Of a stretch of DNA of 40,203 nucleotides, positions 15,429 through 23,550 are shown piece by piece. The translations under genes were made by a program, and so were the position numbers. Source of the stretch: Paenibacillus lautus NBRC 15380. GTDB taxonomy: Bacteria; Bacillota; Bacilli; Paenibacillales; Paenibacillaceae. Every line of letters starts with the position of its first letter. The first letter of the stretch is position 1. The notes below the pieces were generated by a model. The model did not search any database, had not been told where the DNA came from, and was given only the letters and a program-made list of their open reading frames with translations. Location: contig NZ_BIMF01000034.1 of NCBI RefSeq assembly GCF_004000945.1, forward strand, positions 1 to 40,203, given 5' to 3'.

Positions 15429-17108
15429 TTACATCCGTTCTGGCGCCGATACGCTCATCAGGCGAAGCACGTTAGCGATGACCGTGCGAACTGCTCGAAG
15501 CAAAGCAAGGCGAGCCTGCGTTTGATCCGCATCCTCGGTAATCACACGTTCGGCTCGATAGTAGCTGTGGAACAAGGAAGCCAGCTCGTATACATACCGG
15601 ATGAGTCGGTGCGGAGCATAGTTCTCTGCAGCAAGCGACACTTCCTGCGGAAGCTCTCCTATTTTGCGCAAAATGTCGTATTCATGCTCGGTTGTAAGAA
15701 CGCTCAGGTTCACTTCGGAAAGCGGCAGGAGGTTAACACCCTGCTCCTCTGCTTGGCGGAATACGCTGCATATACGTGCGTGAGCATACTGCACATAGAA
15801 GACCGGATTCTCATTGGACGTAGACATCGCCAGATCCATATCGAAATCCAGATGCGAATCCATACTGCGCATGGTGAAGAAATAGCGGATCGCGTCCACG
15901 CCGACTTCATCCATCAGATCTTCCATCGTGACCGCTTTACCTGTACGCTTGGACATCTTCACTTTCTCGCCATCCTGGAATAAGCTGACCATCTGGGCGA
16001 TCAATACAATCAGTTTGTCCGGATCATTGCCGAGCGCCTCCATGGCAGCCCTCATCCGCGGAATATAACCATGGTGATCGGCTCCCCAAATATTAAGAAT
16101 CTTGTCATAGCCGCGCTCGTATTTATTCCGGTGGTACGCAATATCCGGTGTCAGGTAAGTATAGGTTCCGTCATTCTTCACGAGGACGCGGTCTTTGTCA
16201 TCCCCATAGTCGGTTGTGCGAAGCCAGGTTGCCCCATCCTTCTCATAAGCTTCGCCCTTCGATTTCAGCTCTTCCAGGGATTTCTCCACGAGTCCGTTCT
16301 CATACAGGGATGTCTCACTAAACCATTCGTCAAAATGAACGCGGAATCGATTCAAATCGCGTTTGATTTTATCCAGTTCCTTCTCAAGTCCGAACTGACG
16401 AAGGAATGCCGTTCTCTCGCCTGGATCCATGGATAGCAAAGAGTCGCCCTTCTCGGCTACAAGCTCTTTGGCAAACCCTTTGATATCTTCGCCATGGTAT
16501 CCATCTTCCGGCATTTCGGCATCCTGTCCGAGCTCCTGCAAGTAACGGGCCTCGAGGGATTTAATCAGGTTGACCACTTGGTTGCCTGCATCATTGATGT
16601 AGTATTCGCGCGTAACTTCGTAGCCTGCAAAATCAAGCACATTGCAGAGGGCATCGCCTACCGCCGCTCCGCGGGCATGTCCCAGATGCAGACTTCCGGT
16701 GGGGTTAGCGCTGACAAACTCCATCTGAACCTTTTGCCCCTTACCCGCAGCAATCCGCCCGTAGTTGTCGCCCTGTTCTTCTACCAATGCAACGATCGGA
16801 TAGAGGTACCCCTTGTCCAAGGTAAAGTTAATGAATCCCGGCCCGGCTATTTCTGCTTTTTCAATGGAAGCTTTCGCCATGTCCAAATGCTCCAAGATAG
16901 CCTCCGCAATTTGCCGCGGGTTCTTCTTAGCGATTCGTGTCAACTGCATCGCTACGTTCGTAGCCAAGTCGCCATGCGACTTATCCTTGGGAACTTCCAG
17001 CGTAATGCCCGGCAGTTCCTCACGGGAAACCAGCCCTGCAGCTACGGCAGCGTCCGCCACCGCTTCTGCAACCAGCCCGTTAATGTGATCTAATGGATTC
17101 ATTATCAT
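15429..17108 (-). CDS. argS: Arginyl-tRNA synthetase
   Basis: Class I aminoacyl-tRNA synthetase charging tRNA-Arg. The 559 residues show the N-terminal additional domain (1-110), 'SANPTGSLHLGHARGA' with HLGH at 141-144 (the HIGH motif), the second motif KMSKR at 384-388 and the C-terminal anticodon-binding domain with 'YELASLFHSYY'. Length matches the family. The start ATG overlaps the ywiB stop as ATGA and has AGGAGG ten bases upstream; a second ATG two codons later is less well spaced. The ywiB-argS pair is conserved in Bacillota and clearly one transcript. Confidence 0.97.
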   Translation of the reverse strand: MIMNPLDHINGLVAEAVADAAVAAGLVSREELPGITLEVPKDKSHGDLATNVAMQLTRIAKKNPRQIAEAILEHLDMAKASIEKAEIAGPGFINFTLDKGYLYPIVALVEEQGDNYGRIAAGKGQKVQMEFVSANPTGSLHLGHARGAAVGDALCNVLDFAGYEVTREYYINDAGNQVVNLIKSLEARYLQELGQDAEMPEDGYHGEDIKGFAKELVAEKGDSLLSMDPGERTAFLRQFGLEKELDKIKRDLNRFRVHFDEWFSETSLYENGLVEKSLEELKSKGEAYEKDGATWLRTTDYGDDKDRVLVKNDGTYTYLTPDIAYHRNKYERGYDKILNIWGADHHGYIPRMRAAMEALGNDPDKLIVLIAQMVSLFQDGEKVKMSKRTGKAVTMEDLMDEVGVDAIRYFFTMRSMDSHLDFDMDLAMSTSNENPVFYVQYAHARICSVFRQAEEQGVNLLPLSEVNLSVLTTEHEYDILRKIGELPQEVSLAAENYAPHRLIRYVYELASLFHSYYRAERVITEDADQTQARLALLRAVRTVIANVLRLMSVSAPERM

Positions 17109-17530
17109 GATTCATGTGCCTCCTGAATAGTCAAACTGATCGAAAAGTGTCCCGAAAACTCGTCAAACACATATAAATCATACGCCCAAGCCGCTCGTCC
17201 GGACACGCCTTCAAACGCTAGCTCCAGACGCTGGGTGTGCGTAGACAGATTAAATGAAGTGAACGGGGAGCGGTAATACCCAGGCAATCGCTGACCCAGC
17301 TTAAATGCCTGCTCGGACTCCACCTCGCCGTGACGGATCAGCTTCAGCTCGTCCTCCGTCAGCTTGAGCATCGCCCGGGTTTCCCCTTGATGCGGTCCAA
17401 GTGCTGGTTCTGTATAGCGAACATACAGGACATTCCCTTTGATAAACGCCTCTGCCGGAAGCTCCTGTATCGTATTCTCCCCTTCGTGAAGGCTTTGAAG
17501 ACGGATGCTCACTTGTTTTCGGTCGTTCAT
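17105..17530 (-). CDS. ywiB: YwiB family protein (DUF1934)
   Basis: A 141-residue protein of the DUF1934/YwiB family, predicted to fold as a calycin-like beta barrel; its biochemical role is unknown. Alternating strand-like segments dominate ('GNVLYVRYTEP', 'RLELAFEGVSG', 'HFSISLTIQ'). It lies directly upstream of argS with a 4-base overlap, as in B. subtilis, which suggests a link to translation that remains untested. ATG is preceded by GAGGAAC, and a good sigma-A promoter lies just upstream. Confidence 0.88.
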   Translation of the reverse strand: MNDRKQVSIRLQSLHEGENTIQELPAEAFIKGNVLYVRYTEPALGPHQGETRAMLKLTEDELKLIRHGEVESEQAFKLGQRLPGYYRSPFTSFNLSTHTQRLELAFEGVSGRAAWAYDLYVFDEFSGHFSISLTIQEAHES

Positions 17531-17561
17531 GTACGTTCCTCTTTTCCTTACCTATTGTATT

Positions 17562-17590
17562 ACTATATCCAGTATAGCCTTGCAATTCAA
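17562..17590 (-). promoter_or_regulatory. ywiB-argS promoter (sigma-A)
   Basis: TTGAAT (17585-17590), a 17-base spacer and TATAGT (17562-17567) on the minus strand, about 30 bases before the ywiB start. Confidence 0.65.
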
Positions 17591-17831
17591 ATGAGGATTT
17601 TAGCAAATGTGAAGAAAAAGTTGATCCACGTGCTTACACGGAAGACCGACCGCATCCTCAATCTCCGTATTTCTCGGCCCATTGCTTGTGCCACTCACTA
17701 TAACTTACACCTGTGATTTCCTTGCCAAAATAGGCTGCCGGATCATAGCTCTGCACGCATGTCTGAATATAAGGGGTTGCCGTCATTCTACGATTAGAAT
17801 ACCAAATATCACATGCTATAGGCGTAACCGG

Positions 17832-17865
17832 AAAAAAATATGCCTGATCCATAACGAATCAGGCA
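17832..17865 (-). terminator. Terminator of the nitrilase/GNAT unit
   Basis: TGCCTGAT pairs with ATCAGGCA around nine bases on the minus strand, followed by TATTTTTTT. It lies 16 bases after the acetyltransferase stop. Confidence 0.9.
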
Positions 17866-17881
17866 TGATCCACAATATAGA

Positions 17882-18553
17882 TTACAACGGCAGCAGCGAT
17901 ACCTTCTCCCGCGCTTCCAGCTTGGCGACCATGTCATGCCAAGCCTGCGGTTTCTCAGGCAGTACCGAATAGTATCGTCTCAAGAAGTTTACGATCAGCT
18001 CTGCAGGCAATTCATTGACAGTATCATCGCCCGGCATGAAGCAGAAGTCGAGCCCGCTCACGGCTTCGCCATCATTATTCCAGGATGGATGCACGTAGGC
18101 GATATCCGTGCGTTTGTAGCCAAGATGCGACAGCACCTCGCGGCGAACGAACGGATCCATCGGCTTTACCCCGCCGAATGCATAGTCCTGTACCCGATAT
18201 GGATCGTAGATCTCGGCAAACATGCCGAACAACGCTTTACCGTTCGCTGCCGCCAGTTGATTCAGATCCTTCAAGCGATGCTGTGCCAGAAATCGGCCGA
18301 TACCAAGCCCTTCCCGCCCGATAATGGTAAAATCGGTCATCGCGACATTCCAATCCTCGTAATAGCGGTATTCCGTCGTACCCACCACTTCGTCCTCATG
18401 CAGGGCAACAAACACCCGAATACCCGGATCCTCCAGCGGTTCTTTCCATAGACTGAATTCCAGCACCTCTTCCGGAGGGAACACTTCCTTCATCAGATTA
18501 TGCATTTTGCGGAACAAGGGATCGTCGATGCTGGTAATACGGATATATTCCAT
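17882..18553 (-). CDS. GNAT family N-acetyltransferase
   Basis: A 223-residue protein with a GNAT fold: the acetyl-CoA loop 'GREGLGIGRFL' (about 79-89) follows the strand 'VAMTDFTII', and 'VFVALHEDEVVGTTEYRYY' forms the core sheet before it. An extended C-terminal part (about 120-223) is unlike small GNATs and of unknown role. The acceptor substrate is not known. ATG follows AGGAGG. It lies 83 bases after another GNAT gene and just before a terminator, so it is probably the last gene of a three-gene unit with the nitrilase-type hydrolase. Confidence 0.75.
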   Translation of the reverse strand: MEYIRITSIDDPLFRKMHNLMKEVFPPEEVLEFSLWKEPLEDPGIRVFVALHEDEVVGTTEYRYYEDWNVAMTDFTIIGREGLGIGRFLAQHRLKDLNQLAAANGKALFGMFAEIYDPYRVQDYAFGGVKPMDPFVRREVLSHLGYKRTDIAYVHPSWNNDGEAVSGLDFCFMPGDDTVNELPAELIVNFLRRYYSVLPEKPQAWHDMVAKLEAREKVSLLPL

Positions 18554-18636
18554 TAAATAAAAGCCTCCTTATATATGTAATCAAAAAATCCACTTTATAT
18601 ATGAAGCCAATTCATTATCATTCACGCGAAACTACT

Positions 18637-19308
18637 TCACCCACTGAACGGATTCTTCCATTCCATCAGAGCCCCATAATTGCAGGATTCCTCATCCTCC
18701 AAATACTCCGCTGCCACCCCAACGGGCGTCCGGCCGCAACGCAGCAGGAAAGTAATCACCGGATCCTTGAGATCACCACGGATCACAGCGTCCAGATATT
18801 CCGCAGCCGACATTTCATGGGCATGCCGATGATAGCCGGGCATCCGTCCGCCGCCAAGCAGTCGGTCCAGTCCCCGATTCACCGTCACATGGTACAGCGA
18901 CTGGATCAGCCATTTGCCGAGTCCGAGCTTACGAAAGCGCGGCCTGACGCAAATGTCGGCAATGTATAGCGTATTCCCGTCCGGCTTGTGCGTCCGGATA
19001 TACCCGTTATCCGTGGTATCCGCCCAGGAGTGGGCAGGCTCTCGCGGATCGTAATCCACAATGAGCGAGGTGATCGACCCGGCGAGCATCCCGCTCACTT
19101 CAACGCACAGAGCACCCTCAGGGAACAAGGTGACATGCTGCTTCAGCTGCTCCTTGTTCCACAACTGCTCCGGCGGATACGGGGGAGGGAACGTCTCGGA
19201 TTGAATGACGATCAGCTCGTCAAAATCCGCTTCCGTGTAGCTTCGTATGACAACCGGCACCGGCCTGGCGTCGTCAAATACATAAAACTGTTGATGAAAC
19301 CGGGCCAT
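18637..19308 (-). CDS. GNAT acetyltransferase resembling the N-terminal half of YhcX
   Basis: A 223-residue GNAT protein with the acetyl-CoA loop 'RFRKLGLGKWL' and the unusual segment 'GGGRMPGYHRHAHEMSAAEY', which I recall from the GNAT half of the YhcX-type fusion (GNAT plus carbon-nitrogen hydrolase). Here the two halves are separate genes: the hydrolase lies 49 bases upstream. The C terminus 'NYGALMEWKNPF' also fits. The two proteins probably work on the same or successive substrates, possibly an acylated amine or amide; that is inference. Confidence 0.78.
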   Translation of the reverse strand: MARFHQQFYVFDDARPVPVVIRSYTEADFDELIVIQSETFPPPYPPEQLWNKEQLKQHVTLFPEGALCVEVSGMLAGSITSLIVDYDPREPAHSWADTTDNGYIRTHKPDGNTLYIADICVRPRFRKLGLGKWLIQSLYHVTVNRGLDRLLGGGRMPGYHRHAHEMSAAEYLDAVIRGDLKDPVITFLLRCGRTPVGVAAEYLEDEESCNYGALMEWKNPFSG

Positions 19309-19357
19309 TTCCTCTGCACCGCCTTTGTCCTATTTTCCTCAAGTGATGATAAACGGC

Positions 19358-20215
19358 TTATTTCCAATCCGGATACAAATCCGTGCGGCGATCGCGCCAT
19401 GTCGTGACGGATCCCTTCTCCCGCACTTGGTACAATAAATCCAGATCGAGATCGGCTGTAATGATCATGTCGTTGTTGAGCTCTCCCTCGGCCAGCAGGC
19501 CCTGCGGGGGAAACGGGATATCGTTCGGGGTAATGATGGCCGCCTGTCCGAAGTTGGCACGCATCAGATCCACGGTTGGCAGCGAGCCAACGGTACCTGT
19601 CAGCACCACATAGATTTGATTCTCAATGGCGCGGGCATGGCTGGTGTAGCGAACGCGGTGGAATCCGTGACGATCATCCGTACAGGATGGACAGAAAATG
19701 ACGTCGGCCCCTTTAGCCTTGGCCATGCGCACGATCTCAGGGAATTCGATGTCATAGCAGGTCAGCATCGCAATGGTGCCTTTTTCCGTCTCGAACACTT
19801 CGAGCCCTTCGCCTGTTCCCATATTCCATCCGCTAATCTCCGAAGGCGTGATATGAATCTTGGCCTGCTCCGCAATGCGGCCGTCCGGATAGAACAGATG
19901 CGCTACATTGTACAGCTTCCCTTCCCGGCGAATGACGTGCGTACCGCCAATGATATGCATATTATATTGCTTCGCAAAGCCCTGAAACAGCTCGCGGTAA
20001 CGGTCTGTGAAATCCGGAAGATCATTGATCGTCAATGCCTTCCCTTGATCATCCCCGATGGACATCAGCTGCGTCGTGAAAAATTCCGGAAACAGCACAA
20101 AATCGGCTTCGAATTCCTCCGCCGTTCGGATATAATGCTCCGATTGATGGGCAAAATCGTCAAAGGATTGAATAGTGTGCAGATGATATTGCACGGCAGA
20201 AACGCGAAATTTCAT
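19358..20215 (-). CDS. Carbon-nitrogen hydrolase (nitrilase superfamily)
   Basis: A 285-residue amidase-type hydrolase with the superfamily triad: E44 in 'LFPEFF', K119 in 'AKIHITPSE', and nucleophile C152 in 'TCYDIEFPE', the last with the typical trailing glutamate. It resembles the hydrolase half of B. subtilis YhcX. The substrate is unknown. I chose ATG 20213-20215, preceded by AAGGAGGAG; a frame extending 21 codons upstream covers this site and a possible -10 box. It begins a unit with two GNAT genes (gaps of 49 and 83 bases). Confidence 0.88.
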   Translation of the reverse strand: MKFRVSAVQYHLHTIQSFDDFAHQSEHYIRTAEEFEADFVLFPEFFTTQLMSIGDDQGKALTINDLPDFTDRYRELFQGFAKQYNMHIIGGTHVIRREGKLYNVAHLFYPDGRIAEQAKIHITPSEISGWNMGTGEGLEVFETEKGTIAMLTCYDIEFPEIVRMAKAKGADVIFCPSCTDDRHGFHRVRYTSHARAIENQIYVVLTGTVGSLPTVDLMRANFGQAAIITPNDIPFPPQGLLAEGELNNDMIITADLDLDLLYQVREKGSVTTWRDRRTDLYPDWK

Positions 20216-20561
20216 GCTTCTCCTCCTTATGCATGGATAGATGCTTTCATTATATCGGATTCCGGGCTCCGAGAACATGGGAACATGAAGTCACCATCCC
20301 TTGGAAACCATAATCTTGTGAAGCGTGCTTCCAACACGCTCAAACGGTTAGCCCTCAACTCATGTGCGAGAAAGAACGTTCAAATTATGAAAAAATACAT
20401 GTCATTCATACCCACGCTTAACAATTCTCCTGTATACTGTCGTATGTAAGCCTCTTGTCTACACTTTGAATCTCGGCCCTTACAAGCATATATCCTCAGC
20501 CTGATTGAACTTTTTTGGGCTGACAGCTTACAAAATTATAATGTGAGGTGTTCTGTTCACA
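20216..20561. other. Divergent intergenic region, hydrolase unit / PAP2 gene
   Basis: On the minus side a TATAAT at 20249-20254 may be the -10 of the hydrolase unit (no good -35). On the plus side a TTGAAT-17-TATATC promoter lies at 20466-20494. A small hairpin AGCGTG/CACGCT near 20324-20342 is the only other structure. No gene is supported. Confidence 0.5.
20466..20494 (+). promoter_or_regulatory. PAP2 phosphatase promoter (sigma-A)
   Basis: TTGAAT (20466-20471), a 17-base spacer and TATATC (20489-20494), giving a leader of about 60 bases. A second TTGGGC-16-TATAAT pair (20515-20542) is too close to the start codon to leave a ribosome binding site. Confidence 0.5.
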
Positions 20562-21086
20562 ATGATTACTCGTTCGATGGATTGGCTTCAGCAACATGAC
20601 CACCTTATCTTCCGCTGGTTAAACCGCAAGATCAGCAACAAAACGGTGGATTCGATGCTCGCGCTGGTCACCCATATGGGGGGTGCTATCTTTACCATTG
20701 TGCTGACACTTTCGATAGCGTTTTTTGCACCTGAGCCGTGGAATACGATGGGGTGGCAGAGCTTTTTGGCGCTTTCCCTCAGCTTCCTGATTACGGCCCT
20801 CATCAAAAGGAAGATGCGGCGCATCAGGCCCTATCTGGCACTGGAAAAGGTGCGGTTCGAACAAAAACCGATGAAGGACCATTCGTTTCCTTCCGGGCAC
20901 TCGACGGCCATCTTTTCCATTATCACGCCGTTTCTATTCATAACGCCTTGGCTGTCGTTGCTCTTGATCCTGCTGGCCCTTACGGTCAGCCTGTCGCGCA
21001 TCTATCTGGGCTTTCACTACCCTTCGGATTGTTTGGCAGGCTGTTTCGTCGGAACCACCTCGGCGCTGCTTATCGTCCTTAGTTAA
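20562..21086 (+). CDS. PAP2 family membrane phosphatase
   Basis: A 174-residue integral membrane lipid phosphatase. The three PAP2 motifs are intact: K82-x6-R89-P90, P110-S-G-H113 and S145-R146-x5-H152-x3-D156, with H113 and H152 as the catalytic histidines. About five hydrophobic segments are visible. Members include undecaprenyl-diphosphate phosphatases (BcrC type) and phosphatidylglycerophosphate phosphatases; the sequence alone does not decide. ATG is preceded by GTGAGGTG. It is transcribed alone and has a strong terminator. Confidence 0.9.
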   Translation: MITRSMDWLQQHDHLIFRWLNRKISNKTVDSMLALVTHMGGAIFTIVLTLSIAFFAPEPWNTMGWQSFLALSLSFLITALIKRKMRRIRPYLALEKVRFEQKPMKDHSFPSGHSTAIFSIITPFLFITPWLSLLLILLALTVSLSRIYLGFHYPSDCLAGCFVGTTSALLIVLS

Positions 21087-21142
21087 AAAACAGGCATTCC
21101 CCTAATGGCTTCACGGCTATGAATGGGATGCCTGTTTTTTTG
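21085..21142 (+). terminator. Terminator of the PAP2 gene
   Basis: AAAACAGGCAT-CCC pairs with GGG-TGCCTGTTTT, running into T7, directly after the stop codon. The long A-run on the other side would let it work on both strands. Confidence 0.9.
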
Positions 21143-21276
21143 TGTTTCCCCTCACTTGTTTTTTTCCTGCTCCTCTATCCCGGCTGCGACAAGGAATTAT
21201 CGCTATCTTCCCATACGTATCCATCATCATTTCACAGAAATATGAAAAAAGATTGAACCATTCGGGCTGGTAAATC

Positions 21277-21290
21277 GTACTAACTAGTAC
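21277..21290. promoter_or_regulatory. Operator-like palindrome before the serine hydrolase gene
   Basis: GTACTA-AC-TAGTAC is a 14-base inverted repeat starting 18 bases after a TTGAAC -35-like box (21253-21258), so it covers the expected -10 region. The size and symmetry resemble TetR- or MarR-type operators. No regulator gene is adjacent. Confidence 0.4.
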
Positions 21291-21316
21291 ATTCATCATA
21301 AGGAGGTATTTATTCA

Positions 21317-23389
21317 TTGAAGAAAAGACTATCACGTATGCTCGTAACCCTTCTCGCAGTCACACTGGTTCTCCCAGCTGGGGTAATGGCAGCAGATAAC
21401 AGCCAAGCTGCCGCTGGAGGGAGCCTTGAGAAAACCGCCGCAGAGAAAGCCAAGCTGCTCACCGGGACGTATGGAACGACAAGCGTCCAATATGCCTTGA
21501 TCGACAACGGCAAGATTACCGTGTCCGGGCAAGCAGGCGTCAATGATATCGAAGGAAAGAAACCGTTGACCAAGGATACGATGTATGGCATCGGCTCCAC
21601 GAGTAAAGTGTTCACCGCCGCTGCGGTAATGAAATTGGTGGATGAGGGGAAAATCAACCTGGATACGCCTCTGGTTCAGTACATACCCGAATTCACGATG
21701 AAAGACGAACGTTACAAAAAAATCACGCCGCGCATGCTGCTCAACCATTCCTCCGGACTGCAAGGCTCAAGCCTGAACAATGCATTTTTGTTCGAGGATA
21801 ATGACCCTCATGCACATGACACGCTGCTGAAGCAGCTGTCCACCCAAAACCTGAAAGCGGACCCAGGTGCATTCTCCGTTTATTGTAATGACGGGTTCAC
21901 GCTAGCTGAGATACTGGTAGAGAAAGTGAGCGGCAAGGATTTTACCGCATTCATCCATCAATATTTTACCGAGCCGTTAGATTTGGACCACACGAAGACA
22001 TCCCAAGATACGTTGGAGTTAAGCCAAATGGCAGGTCTGTACTATCCTACTCACCAAGGACAGCTTCCTAACGAGACGGTCAATGTGATCGGAACCGGCG
22101 GCATCTATTCTACGGCTGAAGACCTGGTGCAGTTCGCGCAGATCTTCACCGGAGAAGCCGAAGGCATTCTTTCCGAGAAATCCGTCAAAGCCATGGAGCA
22201 GGAAGAATATAAAAAGGGCTTGTGGCCCGAAGATGCCGATAACTCGTTCGATTACGGACTCGGCTGGGACAGCGTGAGACTGTTTCCGTTTAACCAATAT
22301 GACATGAAGGCCGTAACCAAAGGCGGAGACACTATCCTGTATCACGCTTCGCTCGTAGTTCTTCCTGAGCAGAATATGGCAGCTGCTGTGTTATCTTCCG
22401 GCGGTTCCAGCTCAACCAACCAACTGTTGGCCAACGAAATTCTGCTGCAAGCACTCAAGGAGAAAGGCACCATCAAGGAATTCAAGCCGGAAAAATCATT
22501 CGGCAAACCGGTCAAGGCCGACATGCCTAGCGACATCGCGAAATATGCCGGTTACTATGGCGTGACGAATCAGCAGATGAAAGTCGACATCAAGGACGGC
22601 GAATTGTCCATTACCGTACCGATGGTGCCGGATTATCCTGCGGAGAAATATGTATACACTGCAGATGGAACATTTGTCAGCGCGGATGGCAGCACGAAGG
22701 TAAGCTTCGTCAAAGAAAAGAATAACCGCCTCTATTTGTGGGTAAGACAATATGTAACGATTCCTGGACTTGGGCAAATGGCTTTATCGCATTATACCGC
22801 CGAGAAAATGGAAGCGAACCCGTTATCCAAGGAGACCGCTGCCGCTTGGGCCAAGCGGGAAGGCGAAACGTTCTATCCATTGAATGAGAAATTCACATCG
22901 TTGATGTACTTCATCACGAAACCGACGGTTGAGATTAACAGCAAGAGCGGTCTGGAAGGTTATATGATGGACAAAAAGATCATTGACCCGGATACCGCAG
23001 TAAGCCAGCATCAGGTTCCGGCGATCGGCAGCCGGGATACGTCCGAATTCCGCTTCTATAAGGAAAAGGGCGTTGAGTATCTCGAAGGGGCAGGCTCCCT
23101 GTTTGTGAGCGGTAAGAACGTTAAGCCGCTTTATAAAGGAAAAAAATCAACCGTCACCCTGCAAGCCGATGGCTATGCCAAATGGTACACCGTCCCTAAA
23201 CAAGCTGCAGGCAAAACGATGATCGTCACCCTGCCGGCACAAGGCGCTTTCGCCGTGTATGACGACAAAGGTGCCGTTGTGAACTACAGCATCGTCAGCG
23301 GCAGTAATGAAGTGAAGCTCCCTGCCAATGGAGCTGTCGTATTTGCCGGTGCCCCAGGCTCGGCATTCGGTATCTCCCTGCAGCCGTAA
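21317..23389 (+). CDS. Exported beta-lactamase-fold serine hydrolase (class C / PBP-like)
   Basis: A 690-residue protein with a signal peptide (1-25, cleavage likely after 'AGVMA'). The N-terminal 400 residues form a serine beta-lactamase/transpeptidase-like domain: S94-T-S-K97 (SxxK), Y189-C-N191 (YxN) and a later 'KGGDT' in the place of KTG. About 290 C-terminal residues, mainly beta-like ('TVTLQADGYAKWYTV'), are of unknown role. Such proteins are D-aminopeptidases, esterases or PBP-related enzymes and need not give drug resistance. Start is TTG with AGGAGGT ten bases upstream. The gene is monocistronic between terminators. Confidence 0.88.
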   Translation: MKKRLSRMLVTLLAVTLVLPAGVMAADNSQAAAGGSLEKTAAEKAKLLTGTYGTTSVQYALIDNGKITVSGQAGVNDIEGKKPLTKDTMYGIGSTSKVFTAAAVMKLVDEGKINLDTPLVQYIPEFTMKDERYKKITPRMLLNHSSGLQGSSLNNAFLFEDNDPHAHDTLLKQLSTQNLKADPGAFSVYCNDGFTLAEILVEKVSGKDFTAFIHQYFTEPLDLDHTKTSQDTLELSQMAGLYYPTHQGQLPNETVNVIGTGGIYSTAEDLVQFAQIFTGEAEGILSEKSVKAMEQEEYKKGLWPEDADNSFDYGLGWDSVRLFPFNQYDMKAVTKGGDTILYHASLVVLPEQNMAAAVLSSGGSSSTNQLLANEILLQALKEKGTIKEFKPEKSFGKPVKADMPSDIAKYAGYYGVTNQQMKVDIKDGELSITVPMVPDYPAEKYVYTADGTFVSADGSTKVSFVKEKNNRLYLWVRQYVTIPGLGQMALSHYTAEKMEANPLSKETAAAWAKREGETFYPLNEKFTSLMYFITKPTVEINSKSGLEGYMMDKKIIDPDTAVSQHQVPAIGSRDTSEFRFYKEKGVEYLEGAGSLFVSGKNVKPLYKGKKSTVTLQADGYAKWYTVPKQAAGKTMIVTLPAQGAFAVYDDKGAVVNYSIVSGSNEVKLPANGAVVFAGAPGSAFGISLQP

Positions 23390-23445
23390 TGAAGGTGGGC
23401 AGCGGGGTTACATGATTCCCTGTCAAGCCAGGATAACCTATAAAT

Positions 23446-23492
23446 AAAAGCACCTCAACCAAAGGCACATGCCCATGGTTGAGGTGCTTTTT
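23446..23492. terminator. Bidirectional terminator between serine hydrolase and GH95 genes
   Basis: AAAAGCACCTCAACC pairs with GGTTGAGGTGCTTTT around 16 bases. T-runs follow on both strands, so it ends the plus-strand hydrolase gene and the minus-strand carbohydrate cluster. Confidence 0.92.
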
Positions 23493-23550
23493 GCGATGAA
23501 ATGGTCTTCGGCCAATTTCAGTTTCGAGGTCCGCTTACGTCTACTTCGAC

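Larger units (their letters stand above)
17531..17881. other. Interval between ywiB and the downstream acetyltransferase gene
   Basis: It holds the ywiB promoter (17562-17590) and the terminator of the acetyltransferase gene (17832-17865). A 64-codon minus-strand frame (17658-17852) fills the middle; its C-terminal part ('SEWHKQWAEKYGD') looks protein-like. But its start codon lies in the loop of the terminator and has no binding site, so it is at best a gene remnant. Confidence 0.5.

Noticed and set aside
17658..17852. 64-codon minus-strand frame after the acetyltransferase gene
   Set aside because: Its ATG lies in the loop of a strong terminator and has no ribosome binding site; a gene remnant is possible but not demonstrated.
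20515..20542. TTGGGC-16-TATAAT as the PAP2 gene promoter
   Set aside because: Transcription would start at the ribosome binding site, leaving no leader; the promoter at 20466-20494 is better placed.
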